A stretch of DNA of 24,553 bases from an uncultured Collinsella sp. (GTDB lineage: Bacteria > Actinomycetota > Coriobacteriia > Coriobacteriales > Coriobacteriaceae), in the NCBI GenBank assembly GCA_959604825.1, contig CAUHCN010000033.1, positions 1-24,553 on the forward strand. Reading direction: 5' to 3'. The notes under the pieces are model-generated. The model was not told the origin of the DNA. It saw nothing but the letters and a program-made list of their open reading frames with translations, and made no database searches. The position numbers were made by a program, and so were the translations under genes. The first letter of the stretch is position 1. Each line of letters begins with the position of its first letter. Of the stretch, positions 1 to 8,002 are shown one piece after another.

Positions 1-15
1 AGTTCCGCACGCAAA

Positions 16-38
16 GGAGAGCACTTAATGTGCTCTCC
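16..38 (-). terminator. Candidate terminator of the pcrA-like gene
   Basis: A perfect 9-bp inverted repeat (GGAGAGCAC / GTGCTCTCC) with a 5-nt loop lies about 64 nt past the helicase stop. On the minus strand the stem is followed only by TTTGCG, so the U-tract is short. A weak intrinsic terminator is the simplest reading. Confidence 0.5.
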
Positions 39-101
39 GTCTTGCGCAGGACTGTCCGAGCAGGCGACGTTGTCCTTGGCGCCTGTCCGGGGCCGCCGGG
101 A

Positions 102-3002
102 TTACGACAGCTTGACAATCGGTGCAAAGCCCTTCATGAGCTTTTTGGTCTGGCCGGTCTTTTCGAATTGCACCTCGATCATGTCTCCGGCGACCGAGAT
201 CACGGTACCCGTGCCAAAGGTCTTGTGACTCACGGTATCGCCCGCGGCAAAGTCCTGCGACGCGCTGGTGCGATCGACCTTGCGCTCCACCGTCGGCGAC
301 ACCTTGGACGACGGCTTTTTTGCTCGCGGTGCGCCCGAGCCAAAGGTCGAGGCAACACGGCCGGCGTCGGGCGAAACCCCGCGATGGCGCTCGGTCCCAT
401 AGCTGCTGCCGCCAAAGAAGTCGTCAAAGCTCGATCCGCCGCGCGAACCAGAACCGCCGGTCGAGCGCGTATGCGAGCCAAACACCTTGCCGCCGTACAT
501 ATCCGAGCCCATGCCCGATCCAAAGGTGCCGTGACGGTCGCCGCGCTTCTCCCAGCCCGTGCCCTCAAAACCGGCAGAACCGATGCCGCTAAACTCGATA
601 TCCTCAAACGGAATCTCGTTGAGGAAGCGCGAGCGCGGGTTGGCAGAGGTCGAGCCGTAGGTGCGACGCGTGGCCGCATAGGTCAGGAACAGGCGCTTAC
701 GGGCACGCGTGATGGCGACGTAGGCCAGGCGACGCTCCTCCTCGAGCTTGCCCGGATCGTCACTGCCGCCAAAGTCGTGCACGTGCGGAAAGATACCCTC
801 CTCCATGCCGGCCACGAACACCGCCGGGAACTCCAGACCCTTGGCGGAGTGGATGGTCATCATGGTGATGGCATGCGTCTCGCCGGCCAGGGAATCCAAG
901 TCGGAGCGCAGGGCCAGCCACTCCATGAGTGCCGGCAGCGCCTTACAGGTGAGCGGACCGTAGGTGCGCTCGATCTCGTCGGCATGCACGGCGCCCGCGG
1001 GCAGCTCTGTCGGCGCGGCATACGCGTTGCCCGCGATGGCGGCGGCCAGGGCATCCTGCGGCGAGAGCGCCGGAGCGGCCAAGCTATCGAGCGGATTGGA
1101 GCCCGCGGCATCACGCGCGCCAACGAGCGCCTCAAACGAGGACGCAGGTGCGGACGGCCCCGGCTCGGGCGCGGGCGCACTCACCACAACGGGCTCGGGC
1201 TCAGCGCCGGCCGGCACATCGGCAACACCGGCCGCGCGCAGCTCTTCCAAGCTCTCGAGCGTACCCTCGATATCCTCATGCGTCTCCTCAAATTCGGCGG
1301 CGACGCCCAGGAATTCCTGAATGTTCTCGGCGCGGCTCTCGGACTCCATGGTGCCATCGGCGCGAAATGCCTGCAGCAGGCCCGTCTTGTCGACAATCAT
1401 CTCGACGACGTCCTTGAGCTCGCCGTCCATGCGGCGGCCCTCGCGCACCAGCGACACAAAGCTCGACAGGCCATTGCGGACCTTAGCGCTAAACATGCCC
1501 GTCTCGGCCGTCGCGATCTCGCAAGCTTGGAAGAACGAGCAACGGTTGTCGCGCGCCAGCTGCTCGATCTTTTGGATCGAGGTGGAGCCGATGCCACGAC
1601 GCGGCGTGTTGATGACGCGCTTGACGCTCATCTCGTCTGCCGGGTTCACGATCATTTTGAGGTAGGCCATGACGTCGCGGATCTCGGCACGGTCGAAGAA
1701 TCGCGTGCCGCCCACGATCTTGTAGGGCACGCCCGCGCGCAGGAACATATCTTCGAGAATACGCGACTGGGCGTTGGTGCGGTAGAAGACGGCGATGTCG
1801 TCGTAACTCGTGCCCTTGGAGTGCAGCTTTTCGATCTCGCCGGCAATCCAGCGGCCCTCGTCGCGCTCGTCGCTTGCCTGGAAGGCTTGGATCTTCTCGC
1901 CGTCGCCCTCGGCCGTAAACAGACGCTTGTCCTTACGCTGCGAGTTGTGGCGTACCACGGCGTTGGCGGCACTCAGGATATGGCCCGTGGAGCGGTAGTT
2001 CTGCTCCAGCTTGACGGTCTTGCAGTTTTTAAAGTCCTTCTCAAAGTCCAGGATATTGGTGATGTCGGCGCCACGCCAGCTATAAATGGACTGGTCGTCG
2101 TCGCCCACGACCATGAGGTTTTGGTACTTGGCGGCCAGCAGGTTGGCGATCTCGTACTGGACGTGGTTGGTGTCCTGATACTCGTCGACGCTAATGTAGC
2201 GGAAGCGCTCCTGGTACTTGTCGAGCACCTCGGGGCGGGTACGCAGCAGCTCGAGCGTGCGCACGAGCAGGTCGTCGAAGTCCATCGCGTTGGCGGCGCG
2301 CAGGCGGCGCTCCAGCTCCAGGTAGACCTGCGCGGCCTTTTTGTCATTGGGGCTGTCGGCGGATTTGAGCATGTCCTCGGGCCCGATCATGGCGTTTTTA
2401 GCCGAGCTGATCTTACTGCGGATCATGTTAATGGGGAACTGCTTTTGCTCGATGCCGAGCGCTTGCATAATGTCACGCACCATGCGCTTTGAGTCATCGT
2501 CGTCATAGATGGTGAACTGACCGGTGTAGCCCAGCAGATCGGCGTCCTCGCGCAGCATGCGCACGCACATGGCATGGAAGGTGCACACCCACATGCCGCG
2601 GGTGCCGTTGGGGATGAGTGCTGCCAGACGCTCGCGCATCTCGGCCGCGGCCTTGTTGGTAAACGTGATGGCCAGGACCTGCCAGGGCTTAACGCCCAGG
2701 TCGCCAAGCATATGTGCGATGCGGAAGGTCAGGACGCGGGTCTTGCCCGAGCCGGCGCCGGCAAGGACCAGCAGCGGACCCTCGGTGGTCAGGACCGCCT
2801 CACGCTGGGCGGGGTTCAGGCTATCGATATCGACGAGCGGCTTGGCGGGTTTGGACGCCGGAGCCGGGGCATCGTAGATGTCGAGCGGAACGAGCTCGGG
2901 TTCCGGCGCGGCGGGGGCGGTGTACGCATCGAGCGGCACGGGTTCCGGCGCGGGCGACACGGGCGCGGCAGTGTTCTTTTCCCAGGGCAGGGGCTGGGTC
3001 AT
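102..3002 (-). CDS. pcrA: ATP-dependent 3'-5' DNA helicase, PcrA/UvrD family
   Basis: SF1A helicase acting in nucleotide excision repair and in clearing RecA or stalled complexes from DNA. Visible motifs in order: Walker A AGAGSGKT (residues 81-88), ITFTNKAAAEM (112-122), DEYQDTN (273-279), GDDDQSIYSWRG (300-311), QNYRST (334-339), TIHSAKGLEFP (716-726) and AYVAITRARKR (760-770). A C-terminal GDTVSHKTFGTGTV segment (921-934) matches the PcrA C-terminal tudor-like domain. The start at 3002 is chosen because GAGGAG precedes it by 6 nt and the family core follows; an upstream in-frame ATG at 3086 lacks support. At 966 residues it is longer than usual (about 720-780). The extra length is an N-terminal Pro/Ala-rich tail with an imperfect PLDxY repeat, a 100-residue Ala/Pro insertion at about 588-684 just before the TIHSAKG motif, and a Gly/Ser-rich linker at 805-900. 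The family is certain; pcrA versus uvrD naming is a convention. Confidence 0.95.
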   Translation of the reverse strand: MTQPLPWEKNTAAPVSPAPEPVPLDAYTAPAAPEPELVPLDIYDAPAPASKPAKPLVDIDSLNPAQREAVLTTEGPLLVLAGAGSGKTRVLTFRIAHMLGDLGVKPWQVLAITFTNKAAAEMRERLAALIPNGTRGMWVCTFHAMCVRMLREDADLLGYTGQFTIYDDDDSKRMVRDIMQALGIEQKQFPINMIRSKISSAKNAMIGPEDMLKSADSPNDKKAAQVYLELERRLRAANAMDFDDLLVRTLELLRTRPEVLDKYQERFRYISVDEYQDTNHVQYEIANLLAAKYQNLMVVGDDDQSIYSWRGADITNILDFEKDFKNCKTVKLEQNYRSTGHILSAANAVVRHNSQRKDKRLFTAEGDGEKIQAFQASDERDEGRWIAGEIEKLHSKGTSYDDIAVFYRTNAQSRILEDMFLRAGVPYKIVGGTRFFDRAEIRDVMAYLKMIVNPADEMSVKRVINTPRRGIGSTSIQKIEQLARDNRCSFFQACEIATAETGMFSAKVRNGLSSFVSLVREGRRMDGELKDVVEMIVDKTGLLQAFRADGTMESESRAENIQEFLGVAAEFEETHEDIEGTLESLEELRAAGVADVPAGAEPEPVVVSAPAPEPGPSAPASSFEALVGARDAAGSNPLDSLAAPALSPQDALAAAIAGNAYAAPTELPAGAVHADEIERTYGPLTCKALPALMEWLALRSDLDSLAGETHAITMMTIHSAKGLEFPAVFVAGMEEGIFPHVHDFGGSDDPGKLEEERRLAYVAITRARKRLFLTYAATRRTYGSTSANPRSRFLNEIPFEDIEFSGIGSAGFEGTGWEKRGDRHGTFGSGMGSDMYGGKVFGSHTRSTGGSGSRGGSSFDDFFGGSSYGTERHRGVSPDAGRVASTFGSGAPRAKKPSSKVSPTVERKVDRTSASQDFAAGDTVSHKTFGTGTVISVAGDMIEVQFEKTGQTKKLMKGFAPIVKLS

Positions 3003-3151
3003 GGGCGACTCCTCATCTGACGGACGGCGCGCCTGCGGGCAGCGCCATAGTTTGAGCCGTATCAGTATACCGAGCCGCGCGGACACCGACGCAAATCACA
3101 CCACGACTCCGTGCGCCGCCGTCAGGCCCGCCCCAGCGGATTTGGCGCAAA

Positions 3152-3198
3152 GGTGTCAGGTTAGTCTGCACCACGTTGGTGCAAAGAAACCTGACCCC
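3152..3198. repeat. REP-like stem-loop
   Basis: A 47-nt nested palindrome. The outer arms are GGTGTCAGGTT (3152-3162) and AACCTGACCCC (3188-3198), with one mismatch. The inner arms are a perfect TGCACCA / TGGTGCA around CGT. The right arm runs into CCCCAAT, a core shared with the element at 10659-10730. It sits upstream of the helicase start and downstream of uppP. It is most likely a dispersed intergenic repeat rather than a gene. Confidence 0.6.
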
Positions 3199-3243
3199 AA
3201 TGTACCAATCACGGAGCCACCGATGTCATGGCAACGGTAGCGA

Positions 3244-3343
3244 GCGGCGGCCAGGGCGAACAAATTGGCATGAAAAGGGGGCGGCATAGACCTTTTGGTC
3301 ATGCCACCCCCTTTGAATGACAAGTTGTCGCCCTGGCCGCCGC
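3244..3343 (-). terminator. Large nested hairpin, likely uppP terminator
   Basis: A 100-nt imperfect palindrome begins 15 nt past the uppP stop. The outer arms are a perfect 16-bp pair (3244-3259 with 3328-3343). An inner stem pairs AAAGGGGG-C-GGCAT (3274-3287) with ATGCC-A-CCCCCTTT (3301-3314) around GACC-TTTT-GGTC. On the minus strand the inner stem ends in CCCCCTTTT, compatible with an intrinsic terminator. The outer stem goes beyond what termination needs. Confidence 0.65.
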
Positions 3344-3358
3344 GCAGCGTCGACTAAG

Positions 3359-4339
3359 TTAGAGGCCGAGCATCGGCTCCAGAACGAAGAAGTATGCGAG
3401 CACTACGATGCCCAGGATGATGCGGTAGACGCCGAAGCACTTAAAGTCGTGACGGCGGACGAAGCCCATAAGCCACTTGATGGCAATGAGCGAAACCACA
3501 AAGGCCACAACGCAGCCCACGCCCAAGATGGCGATCTCGTTGGTGCCGAACGTGCCGCCCCTGATGAAGTATTTGACCAGCTTGAGCGCACTTGCGCCAA
3601 ACATGACAGGGATGGCCAGGAAGAACGTAAACTTGGACGCCACCGAACGCGTGCAGCCCAAAAGCAGGCCGCCGATGATGGTAGAACCGGAGCGAGACGT
3701 ACCAGGCACCAGCGAAAGCACCTGGAAGCAGCCGATACCCAGCGCAGTCTTCCAGCTTAGATCCTCGAGCGTGGCGATGGAACCAAAGTCCAGATTCTCG
3801 TCATCGTCCTCATCCTCAGCGGTAGCCGTGGCGGGCGCCGCAAAATGCGCACCGGCGGGACGTCCACCCGACACCACAGCACGCGAACCAAACGAACCGG
3901 CAACGGCCATTTCCTCGCGCTTGTTTGCGCGCCAGTTCTCGATCACGATAAACAGCACGCCGTACACAATGAGCGCCAGCGCCACGACGGGAGCGTTGTA
4001 GAAATGCTCCTCCATCCAGTCGTTGAGCGGCAGGCCGATCGCCGCCGCAGGAATGCAACCGAGCACAATCTTGCCCCACAGCACCCAGGTGTCGCGACGG
4101 CCCTCCTTGCCCTTGCTGGGCGAGAACGGATTGAGCTCATGGAAGAACAGCACACAGACGGCCAGAATGGCGCCAAGCTGAATCACGACCAGGAACATGT
4201 TCCAGAACGTCTCGCTCACGTTCATCTTGACGAACTCGTCCACCAAGATCATGTGACCCGTCGACGAAACAGGCAGCCATTCGGTAATGCCCTCGACCAG
4301 GCCCATGAAGGCAGATTTTAGAAGCTCGATAATATCCAA
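3359..4339 (-). CDS. uppP: Undecaprenyl-diphosphatase (bacitracin-resistance type, BacA/UppP)
   Basis: Integral membrane enzyme that dephosphorylates undecaprenyl pyrophosphate to recycle the lipid carrier for peptidoglycan and other wall polymers. The two family signatures are present: EGITEWLPVSSTGH (residues 16-29) and PGTSRSGSTI (212-221), with several hydrophobic spans around them. The start is read as TTG at 4339, because GAGGGGG lies 5 nt upstream and translation from there gives the canonical MDIIELLK N-terminus; upstream ATG codons would add a non-family leader. At 326 residues it exceeds the usual 265-285. The excess is a polar insertion (about 139-186) with an Ala/Gly stretch and an acidic EDEDDDE run, probably a flexible loop between membrane spans. 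It stands alone, separated from the helicase by hairpins. Confidence 0.95.
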   Translation of the reverse strand: MDIIELLKSAFMGLVEGITEWLPVSSTGHMILVDEFVKMNVSETFWNMFLVVIQLGAILAVCVLFFHELNPFSPSKGKEGRRDTWVLWGKIVLGCIPAAAIGLPLNDWMEEHFYNAPVVALALIVYGVLFIVIENWRANKREEMAVAGSFGSRAVVSGGRPAGAHFAAPATATAEDEDDDENLDFGSIATLEDLSWKTALGIGCFQVLSLVPGTSRSGSTIIGGLLLGCTRSVASKFTFFLAIPVMFGASALKLVKYFIRGGTFGTNEIAILGVGCVVAFVVSLIAIKWLMGFVRRHDFKCFGVYRIILGIVVLAYFFVLEPMLGL

Positions 4340-4588
4340 AGGGACCCCCTCGTTAGACACCCGCCGGTAGATGTTCTGCGGACGATGCGGGCGATGTCCC
4401 ATTATCAACCGTTGGCGGTGCGACCGCGCCTACCCTTACCAAAAAACTCGCCCGTTCACAGAATTGCGAGCAGTCAAACCGAGATCCTTGGGTATAACTG
4501 CAACAAGGTAAAGTGTCCGGCGGTCAACGCACCCGCGCCCGCCCGACGCACGAGCCCCGCGCCCGTGCGATAGACCAAGGAGGAAACC

Positions 4589-5026
4589 ATGAACGAGGGC
4601 TACACCAAGGTATTTGTTTCACTCGACGGTACTGAGCAGCAGGATTTTGTGCTCGCACGCGCCATCAAAGTCGCCGCGAACAACGGCGCTAAGCTGATTA
4701 TCGGCCACGTCATCGATTCCACGGCACTCGAGAGCGCCGGTTCCTATCCGGTCGATCTGGTCAACGGCCTAGAGGAGGCATTTAAGAACTCCATCGCCAA
4801 GCAGCTCGAAGAGGCCAAGGCCAATCCCGACATTCCCGAGGTCGAGGTCATGATTCGCGCCGGCCGCATTCGCGAGACACTCAAGGACGAGATGCTCGAC
4901 GTGGTCAAGCCCGACCTGGTGCTCTGCGGCGCGCGCGGCCTGTCCTCGATCAAGTATGCGCTCCTGGGCTCGATTTCGACGTTCCTGCTGCGCAATACGG
5001 ACTGCGACATCTTGGTCGTAAAGTAG
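4589..5026 (+). CDS. Universal stress protein, UspA family, ATP-binding type
   Basis: Small cytosolic alpha/beta nucleotide-binding protein of the UspA superfamily, usually dimeric and induced by growth arrest or stress. The 145-residue length is typical. The C-terminal half has GARGLSSIKYALLGSIS, fitting the G-x2-G-x9-G-(S/T) loop of ATP-binding members, followed by a strand ending in CDILVVK. The N-terminal strand (KVFVSLDGTEQQD) has Asp in the expected position. AAGGAGGAAACC before ATG is a near-perfect ribosome binding site. A TATAAC at 4493-4498 could be a -10 box about 90 nt upstream, but no convincing -35 accompanies it. It is a single-gene unit with strong hairpins downstream. The specific cellular role cannot be read from sequence. 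Confidence 0.93.
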   Translation: MNEGYTKVFVSLDGTEQQDFVLARAIKVAANNGAKLIIGHVIDSTALESAGSYPVDLVNGLEEAFKNSIAKQLEEAKANPDIPEVEVMIRAGRIRETLKDEMLDVVKPDLVLCGARGLSSIKYALLGSISTFLLRNTDCDILVVK

Positions 5027-5039
5027 CGTTGCTCCCACC

Positions 5040-5133
5040 GGCCGCGGGGCCTGCGGGGTTTCCTAAGGGCACGTCCTCGCCGCGTTGCGGCTGCGGGATG
5101 TGCCCTTAGGAAACCCCTCCCGGCCCCGCGGCC
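5040..5133. repeat. 94-nt nested palindrome downstream of usp
   Basis: Two perfect arm pairs are stacked: a 12-bp GGCCGCGGGGCC pair (5040-5051 with 5122-5133) and an 18-bp pair (5055-5072 with 5100-5117, core TTTCCTAAGGGCAC). Three unpaired bases sit on each side between the stems, and a GC-rich apical loop contains a further CCGC/GCGG pairing. No T-tract follows on either strand, so it is unlikely to be a plain terminator. It could be a structured RNA end, a processing signal or a REP-type element. Confidence 0.7.
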
Positions 5134-5174
5134 TTTGCAGCCTCACTTCAACGAGTTGTCTGATAGAAAAATGG

Positions 5175-5208
5175 CGTGCCGACCCGTTTGGGGCGGCACG
5201 TTTTGTTT
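5175..5208. terminator. Bidirectional intrinsic terminator between usp and the histidine kinase
   Basis: CGTGCCG-A-CCC-gttt-GGG-G-CGGCACG (5175-5200) is followed by TTTTGTTT on the plus strand and preceded by AAAAA (5167-5171), which becomes a T-run on the minus strand after two more bases. It can therefore terminate both usp (plus) and the convergent kinase gene (minus, stop at 5231). Confidence 0.85.
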
Positions 5209-5230
5209 GGACGGGCGTTTGCCGTGTGCG

Positions 5231-6274
5231 TTACTCAAAGTATTGAAACTTGTTCGTTGAAAAAGCGAATGTTACGACGAAGCCTTCGCCGGGCTCCGAT
5301 GCTGCGGTGACGTCGATGCCCATCTTGGAGCACAGGCGCGCCACCAGGTAGAGGCCGATGCCCGTTGCGCGCTTGGTGGTGCGGCCGTTGTCGCCGGTAA
5401 AACCCTTCTCGAACACGCGCGGCAGGTCTGCCGCACACACGCCGCAGCCGTTGTCCGCAACGGTGAGCTCGATGCGCTCGCTCGCCAGACCCTCGTCCAG
5501 TAACGCGCCCGAAAACACGATCTTCGCGCCGTCCTCGCGCGCATATTTGATGCTGTTCTGAATAAGCTGGCCTAGAATAAACTCGAGCCACTTCTCGTCG
5601 GTAAAGACCTCAAAGTCGAGGTTCTCGCACACCGGAGCCACGTGCGCCGCGATAAGCTCGCGCGCGTTGGCTTTAATCGCGCCCGTCACCAAGGTCTTGA
5701 GATCCCAGCGACGAATCAGGTAGTCGCGCTCCACGACTTCCGAGCGCGCGTAGTACAGCGCCTGGTCGATATAGCGCTCCACGCGAGCCAGCTCGCGACC
5801 CAGGTCATCCACACGCGACAGGTCGTCTTCGCTGCCATCCAGGTTTTCCAAAATCAGATGGGCCGCCGCCAGGGGCAGCTTGGCCTCGTGGACCCAGCTC
5901 TCGATATAGTCGCGATAGTCATCGGTCTGACGCCGGCCTTCGGCAACCTCGTCGCATGCCGCCTTGCCCACCCGGCGCAAGACCTCGTACTCGAGCTCGC
6001 CCTCGGCATAGGTCGGGCATTGCACCATCTCCTGGACCCATGCGGGACTCTCGAGCTCCTCTGCCGCGCGCTCCAACTGACGCAGAAAACGGCGACGGCG
6101 AGCGTACTCGATCACGATGCCGAGCATACCGAAGATAAAGGACACGCCAACCGCCACGACCACGATAGAAACGGGTGCGCCGGCGACCGTCAGCACAAAG
6201 CAGCTCAGCAGCACGCCGCACGTCCACACGGCGACGGGAAGCAGTGCATCTTTAAAGAACTTGCCAAACGACAT
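5231..6274 (-). CDS. Sensor histidine kinase, intramembrane-sensing type
   Basis: Membrane-bound kinase of a two-component pair. There are two closely spaced hydrophobic spans (about 12-31 and 35-55) with almost no external loop, then a cytoplasmic dimerisation segment with the phospho-acceptor WVHEAKLPLA (His129). The HATPase domain has the N-box QNSIKYA (Asn240 region), DNGCG (274-278) and TGIGLYL (304-310). The short linker and the HExKxPL sequence are typical of the BceS/GraS group, which detects cell-wall-active peptides together with an ABC transporter. Here no such transporter is adjacent, so the signal is unknown. The ATG at 6274 lies 9 nt after the regulator stop, indicating one operon with the regulator first. 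Length (347) is normal. Confidence 0.9.
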   Translation of the reverse strand: MSFGKFFKDALLPVAVWTCGVLLSCFVLTVAGAPVSIVVVAVGVSFIFGMLGIVIEYARRRRFLRQLERAAEELESPAWVQEMVQCPTYAEGELEYEVLRRVGKAACDEVAEGRRQTDDYRDYIESWVHEAKLPLAAAHLILENLDGSEDDLSRVDDLGRELARVERYIDQALYYARSEVVERDYLIRRWDLKTLVTGAIKANARELIAAHVAPVCENLDFEVFTDEKWLEFILGQLIQNSIKYAREDGAKIVFSGALLDEGLASERIELTVADNGCGVCAADLPRVFEKGFTGDNGRTTKRATGIGLYLVARLCSKMGIDVTAASEPGEGFVVTFAFSTNKFQYFE

Positions 6275-6283
6275 AGCCGGCCC

Positions 6284-6955
6284 CTAGACCGAATAGCCTT
6301 GACCGCGATGCGTCGTCAAATACCCCTTGATGCCGATTTTTTCGAGCGTGGTGCGCAGGCGGTTGATGTTGACGGTGAGCGTATTGTCGTCCACGAAGGC
6401 GTCGGAGTCCCACAGGTCCTGCATGATGGCCGAGCGCGAGACGATCTTGCCCGCGCGGCTCAGGAGCAGCGAGAGAATGCGCAGCTCATTTTTGGTGAGC
6501 TCGGTGCTGTCGCCGGTCGCCGTGTTGGTGACCATAGAGCGGGCGAGGTCGAGCTCCAGCCCCTTGTGGACGAGCGTGCTGCGCTCGCCTGACGCCGCGG
6601 TGCGACGCAGCAGTGCGTTGATGCGCGCCACGAGCACGCGCGCGCTATAGGGCTTGGGAACAAAGTCGTCCGCGCCGAGCGTCATGGCCATGACCTCGTC
6701 GATCTCGGTCGTGCGCGAGGTGAGGACGATGATGGGGACCTCGGATTCGCGGCGAACCTCGTGGCAGATATGCTGGCCGTCCTTGACGGGAAGCGTGAGG
6801 TCGAGCAGCACCAGGTCGGGCGCGGCGGCGAGAATATCGCGCGAGACATGCTCGAACGATTCGCAGGCCTCGATTTCAAACCCGGCGCGGGCAAGGATGT
6901 CGACAAGCTCACGACGAATGGGCTCGTCGTCCTCAACGATATAGATTAGCGCCAT
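6284..6955 (-). CDS. Response regulator, OmpR/PhoB family
   Basis: Transcription factor partnered with the downstream kinase. The receiver domain (1-120) has the acidic pair in VEDDEP (Asp9/Asp10), the phospho-acceptor Asp52 in LVLLDLTLP, a conserved LTSR strand and the PKPYS lysine loop. The C-terminal winged-helix domain (about 128-223) includes ELTKNELRILSLLL, VSRSAIMQDLW, and NINRLRTTLEKIG...TTHRGQGYSV, all OmpR-type hallmarks. The start at 6955 is chosen because GAGGGGAGCGG precedes it and the receiver begins immediately; the frame stays open upstream to 7078 but that leader is not family-like. The 223-residue length is standard. Targets are not apparent; the histidine kinase gene is co-transcribed and autoregulation is possible. 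Confidence 0.93.
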   Translation of the reverse strand: MALIYIVEDDEPIRRELVDILARAGFEIEACESFEHVSRDILAAAPDLVLLDLTLPVKDGQHICHEVRRESEVPIIVLTSRTTEIDEVMAMTLGADDFVPKPYSARVLVARINALLRRTAASGERSTLVHKGLELDLARSMVTNTATGDSTELTKNELRILSLLLSRAGKIVSRSAIMQDLWDSDAFVDDNTLTVNINRLRTTLEKIGIKGYLTTHRGQGYSV

Positions 6956-7099
6956 GGATTCCGCTCCCCTCTTGGTTGTCTTGCCACCATTATGGCTGCG
7001 AAACTGCAGGTGCGCGCCACGCACGTCGCCAAGGTGACAGAACTGTTCGCGAGCGGGGGCGTTTTGTCCGCCTCGCACTCGCAGCGGTGGCGGGAACCA

Positions 7100-7136
7100 A
7101 AATGATTCTTTAATCCCCGTCCCAGAATAATCATTT
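7100..7136 (-). terminator. Weak candidate terminator after the 243-residue gene
   Basis: AAATGATTATTCT (minus strand, overlapping the stop codon) can pair imperfectly with AAGAATCATTTTGG about 14 nt later, with a one-base bulge. AT-rich and modest, it is the only hairpin between this gene and the regulator start 180 nt further on. That gap otherwise holds the regulator's probable promoter, which I cannot pinpoint. Confidence 0.35.
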
Positions 7137-7866
7137 AGCGACGGGCACGAAGCTTTTCGTAGCCGTCGGCGAAGAAAGCGACCGTGGCGGCGTCGGACTC
7201 GGCGGCGTCGGCGTCGGCGGCAGGCACCACGCCGTGCTCGTCACTTACCAGGAACAAGGCGCCCTTGAGCTGTGCGGGAATGTCCACGCGCGTGACCGGG
7301 ATGCCCTTGGTCTGGGCCAGCTGCTCTATGAGCGTCGCCGTGCCGCACAGGCACTCGTCCGCCGGCGCCACAAAGGCCAGCTCGCCGTTGTTGACGGCAG
7401 CGAGCAGCTCGGGCGCCACGCCGGTTTCGTCGGCCTCGGAGCGGGCCTCGGCGGAGCGGGCACGCAGCGCCTTGGCCGAAGTATCGGCCAGCGGCTCGTA
7501 CTCACCCACCGTCATGGCGGCATTGCCGTTAACGTCGATCACCAGCATGAGCACGCCATCGTGCGCGGTGTAATCGCCCTCGGCAAGCGACCACTCAACG
7601 TGCTGCTTGGCCCAGCTGAGCATGTTGTGAGTGAGCGGCTCGCCCTGCACCAAGCGCTCGGACAGCGCGCGAATGTGACGGTTGAGCATGGGTACCTTTT
7701 TGTTGGACATGCGCCAACGGCAGATAAGCGCGGGCTTGTCGAGCGTAAACTTCTCGACCGCCTCCTGATTGGCGCAAAAGTCCTCGTACGCACGCTGGTC
7801 CTCGGCATTGCCAAACAGCTCTGCATCATCAATCTGGGGCATGGTCATACCTTTCGTGTTAGTCAT
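7135..7866 (-). CDS. Hypothetical protein, unrecognised family
   Basis: I do not recognise this protein. It is an acidic, soluble 243-residue polypeptide with no signal peptide or membrane span. The first half has Trp-containing segments (ICRWRMSNKKVP, MLSWAKQHVEWSL). The middle has a VLMLVIDVNGNAAMTVGEYEP strand pair that reads like a two-stranded sheet in a PAS- or SseB-like fold, but this is not a firm assignment. An Ala/Glu-rich helix follows, and DECLCGTATLIEQLA is the only Cys pair. Two starts are plausible: ATG at 7866 with AGAGGA 4 nt away, or ATG at 7842 with AAAGG at normal spacing. A TATAAG (7875-7880) lies just upstream of the first. A strong terminator separates it from purH, so it is probably its own transcription unit. 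Confidence 0.75.
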   Translation of the reverse strand: MTNTKGMTMPQIDDAELFGNAEDQRAYEDFCANQEAVEKFTLDKPALICRWRMSNKKVPMLNRHIRALSERLVQGEPLTHNMLSWAKQHVEWSLAEGDYTAHDGVLMLVIDVNGNAAMTVGEYEPLADTSAKALRARSAEARSEADETGVAPELLAAVNNGELAFVAPADECLCGTATLIEQLAQTKGIPVTRVDIPAQLKGALFLVSDEHGVVPAADADAAESDAATVAFFADGYEKLRARR

Positions 7867-7883
7867 TCCGTCCTCTTATACCA

Positions 7884-7918
7884 AAAAGACGGCCCTCCAA
7901 ACGGAGCGGCCGTCTTTT
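7884..7918 (-). terminator. Strong intrinsic terminator between purH and the 243-residue gene
   Basis: AAAAGACGGCC-CTCC-aaac-GGAG-C-GGCCGTCTTTT forms a near-perfect 15-bp stem with A-run and T-run flanks on both sides, so it could work in both directions. On the minus strand it lies about 200 nt after the purH stop and just 17 nt before the next ATG, so it may insulate that gene or act as an attenuator in its leader. Confidence 0.8.
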
Positions 7919-8002
7919 GCAGAGATAATTTTAGAAGCGAGGCGGTCCAAGGGACGAGATAACATCCCATCCTCCCCAGTCAACCTAACAGGTCGGCGAG
8001 GG

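Noticed and set aside
30..2492. 820-codon open frame on the plus strand opposite the helicase gene
   Set aside because: High-GC codon bias creates long antisense frames. It has no domain, its start lacks a ribosome binding site, and it is fully explained by the pcrA reading.
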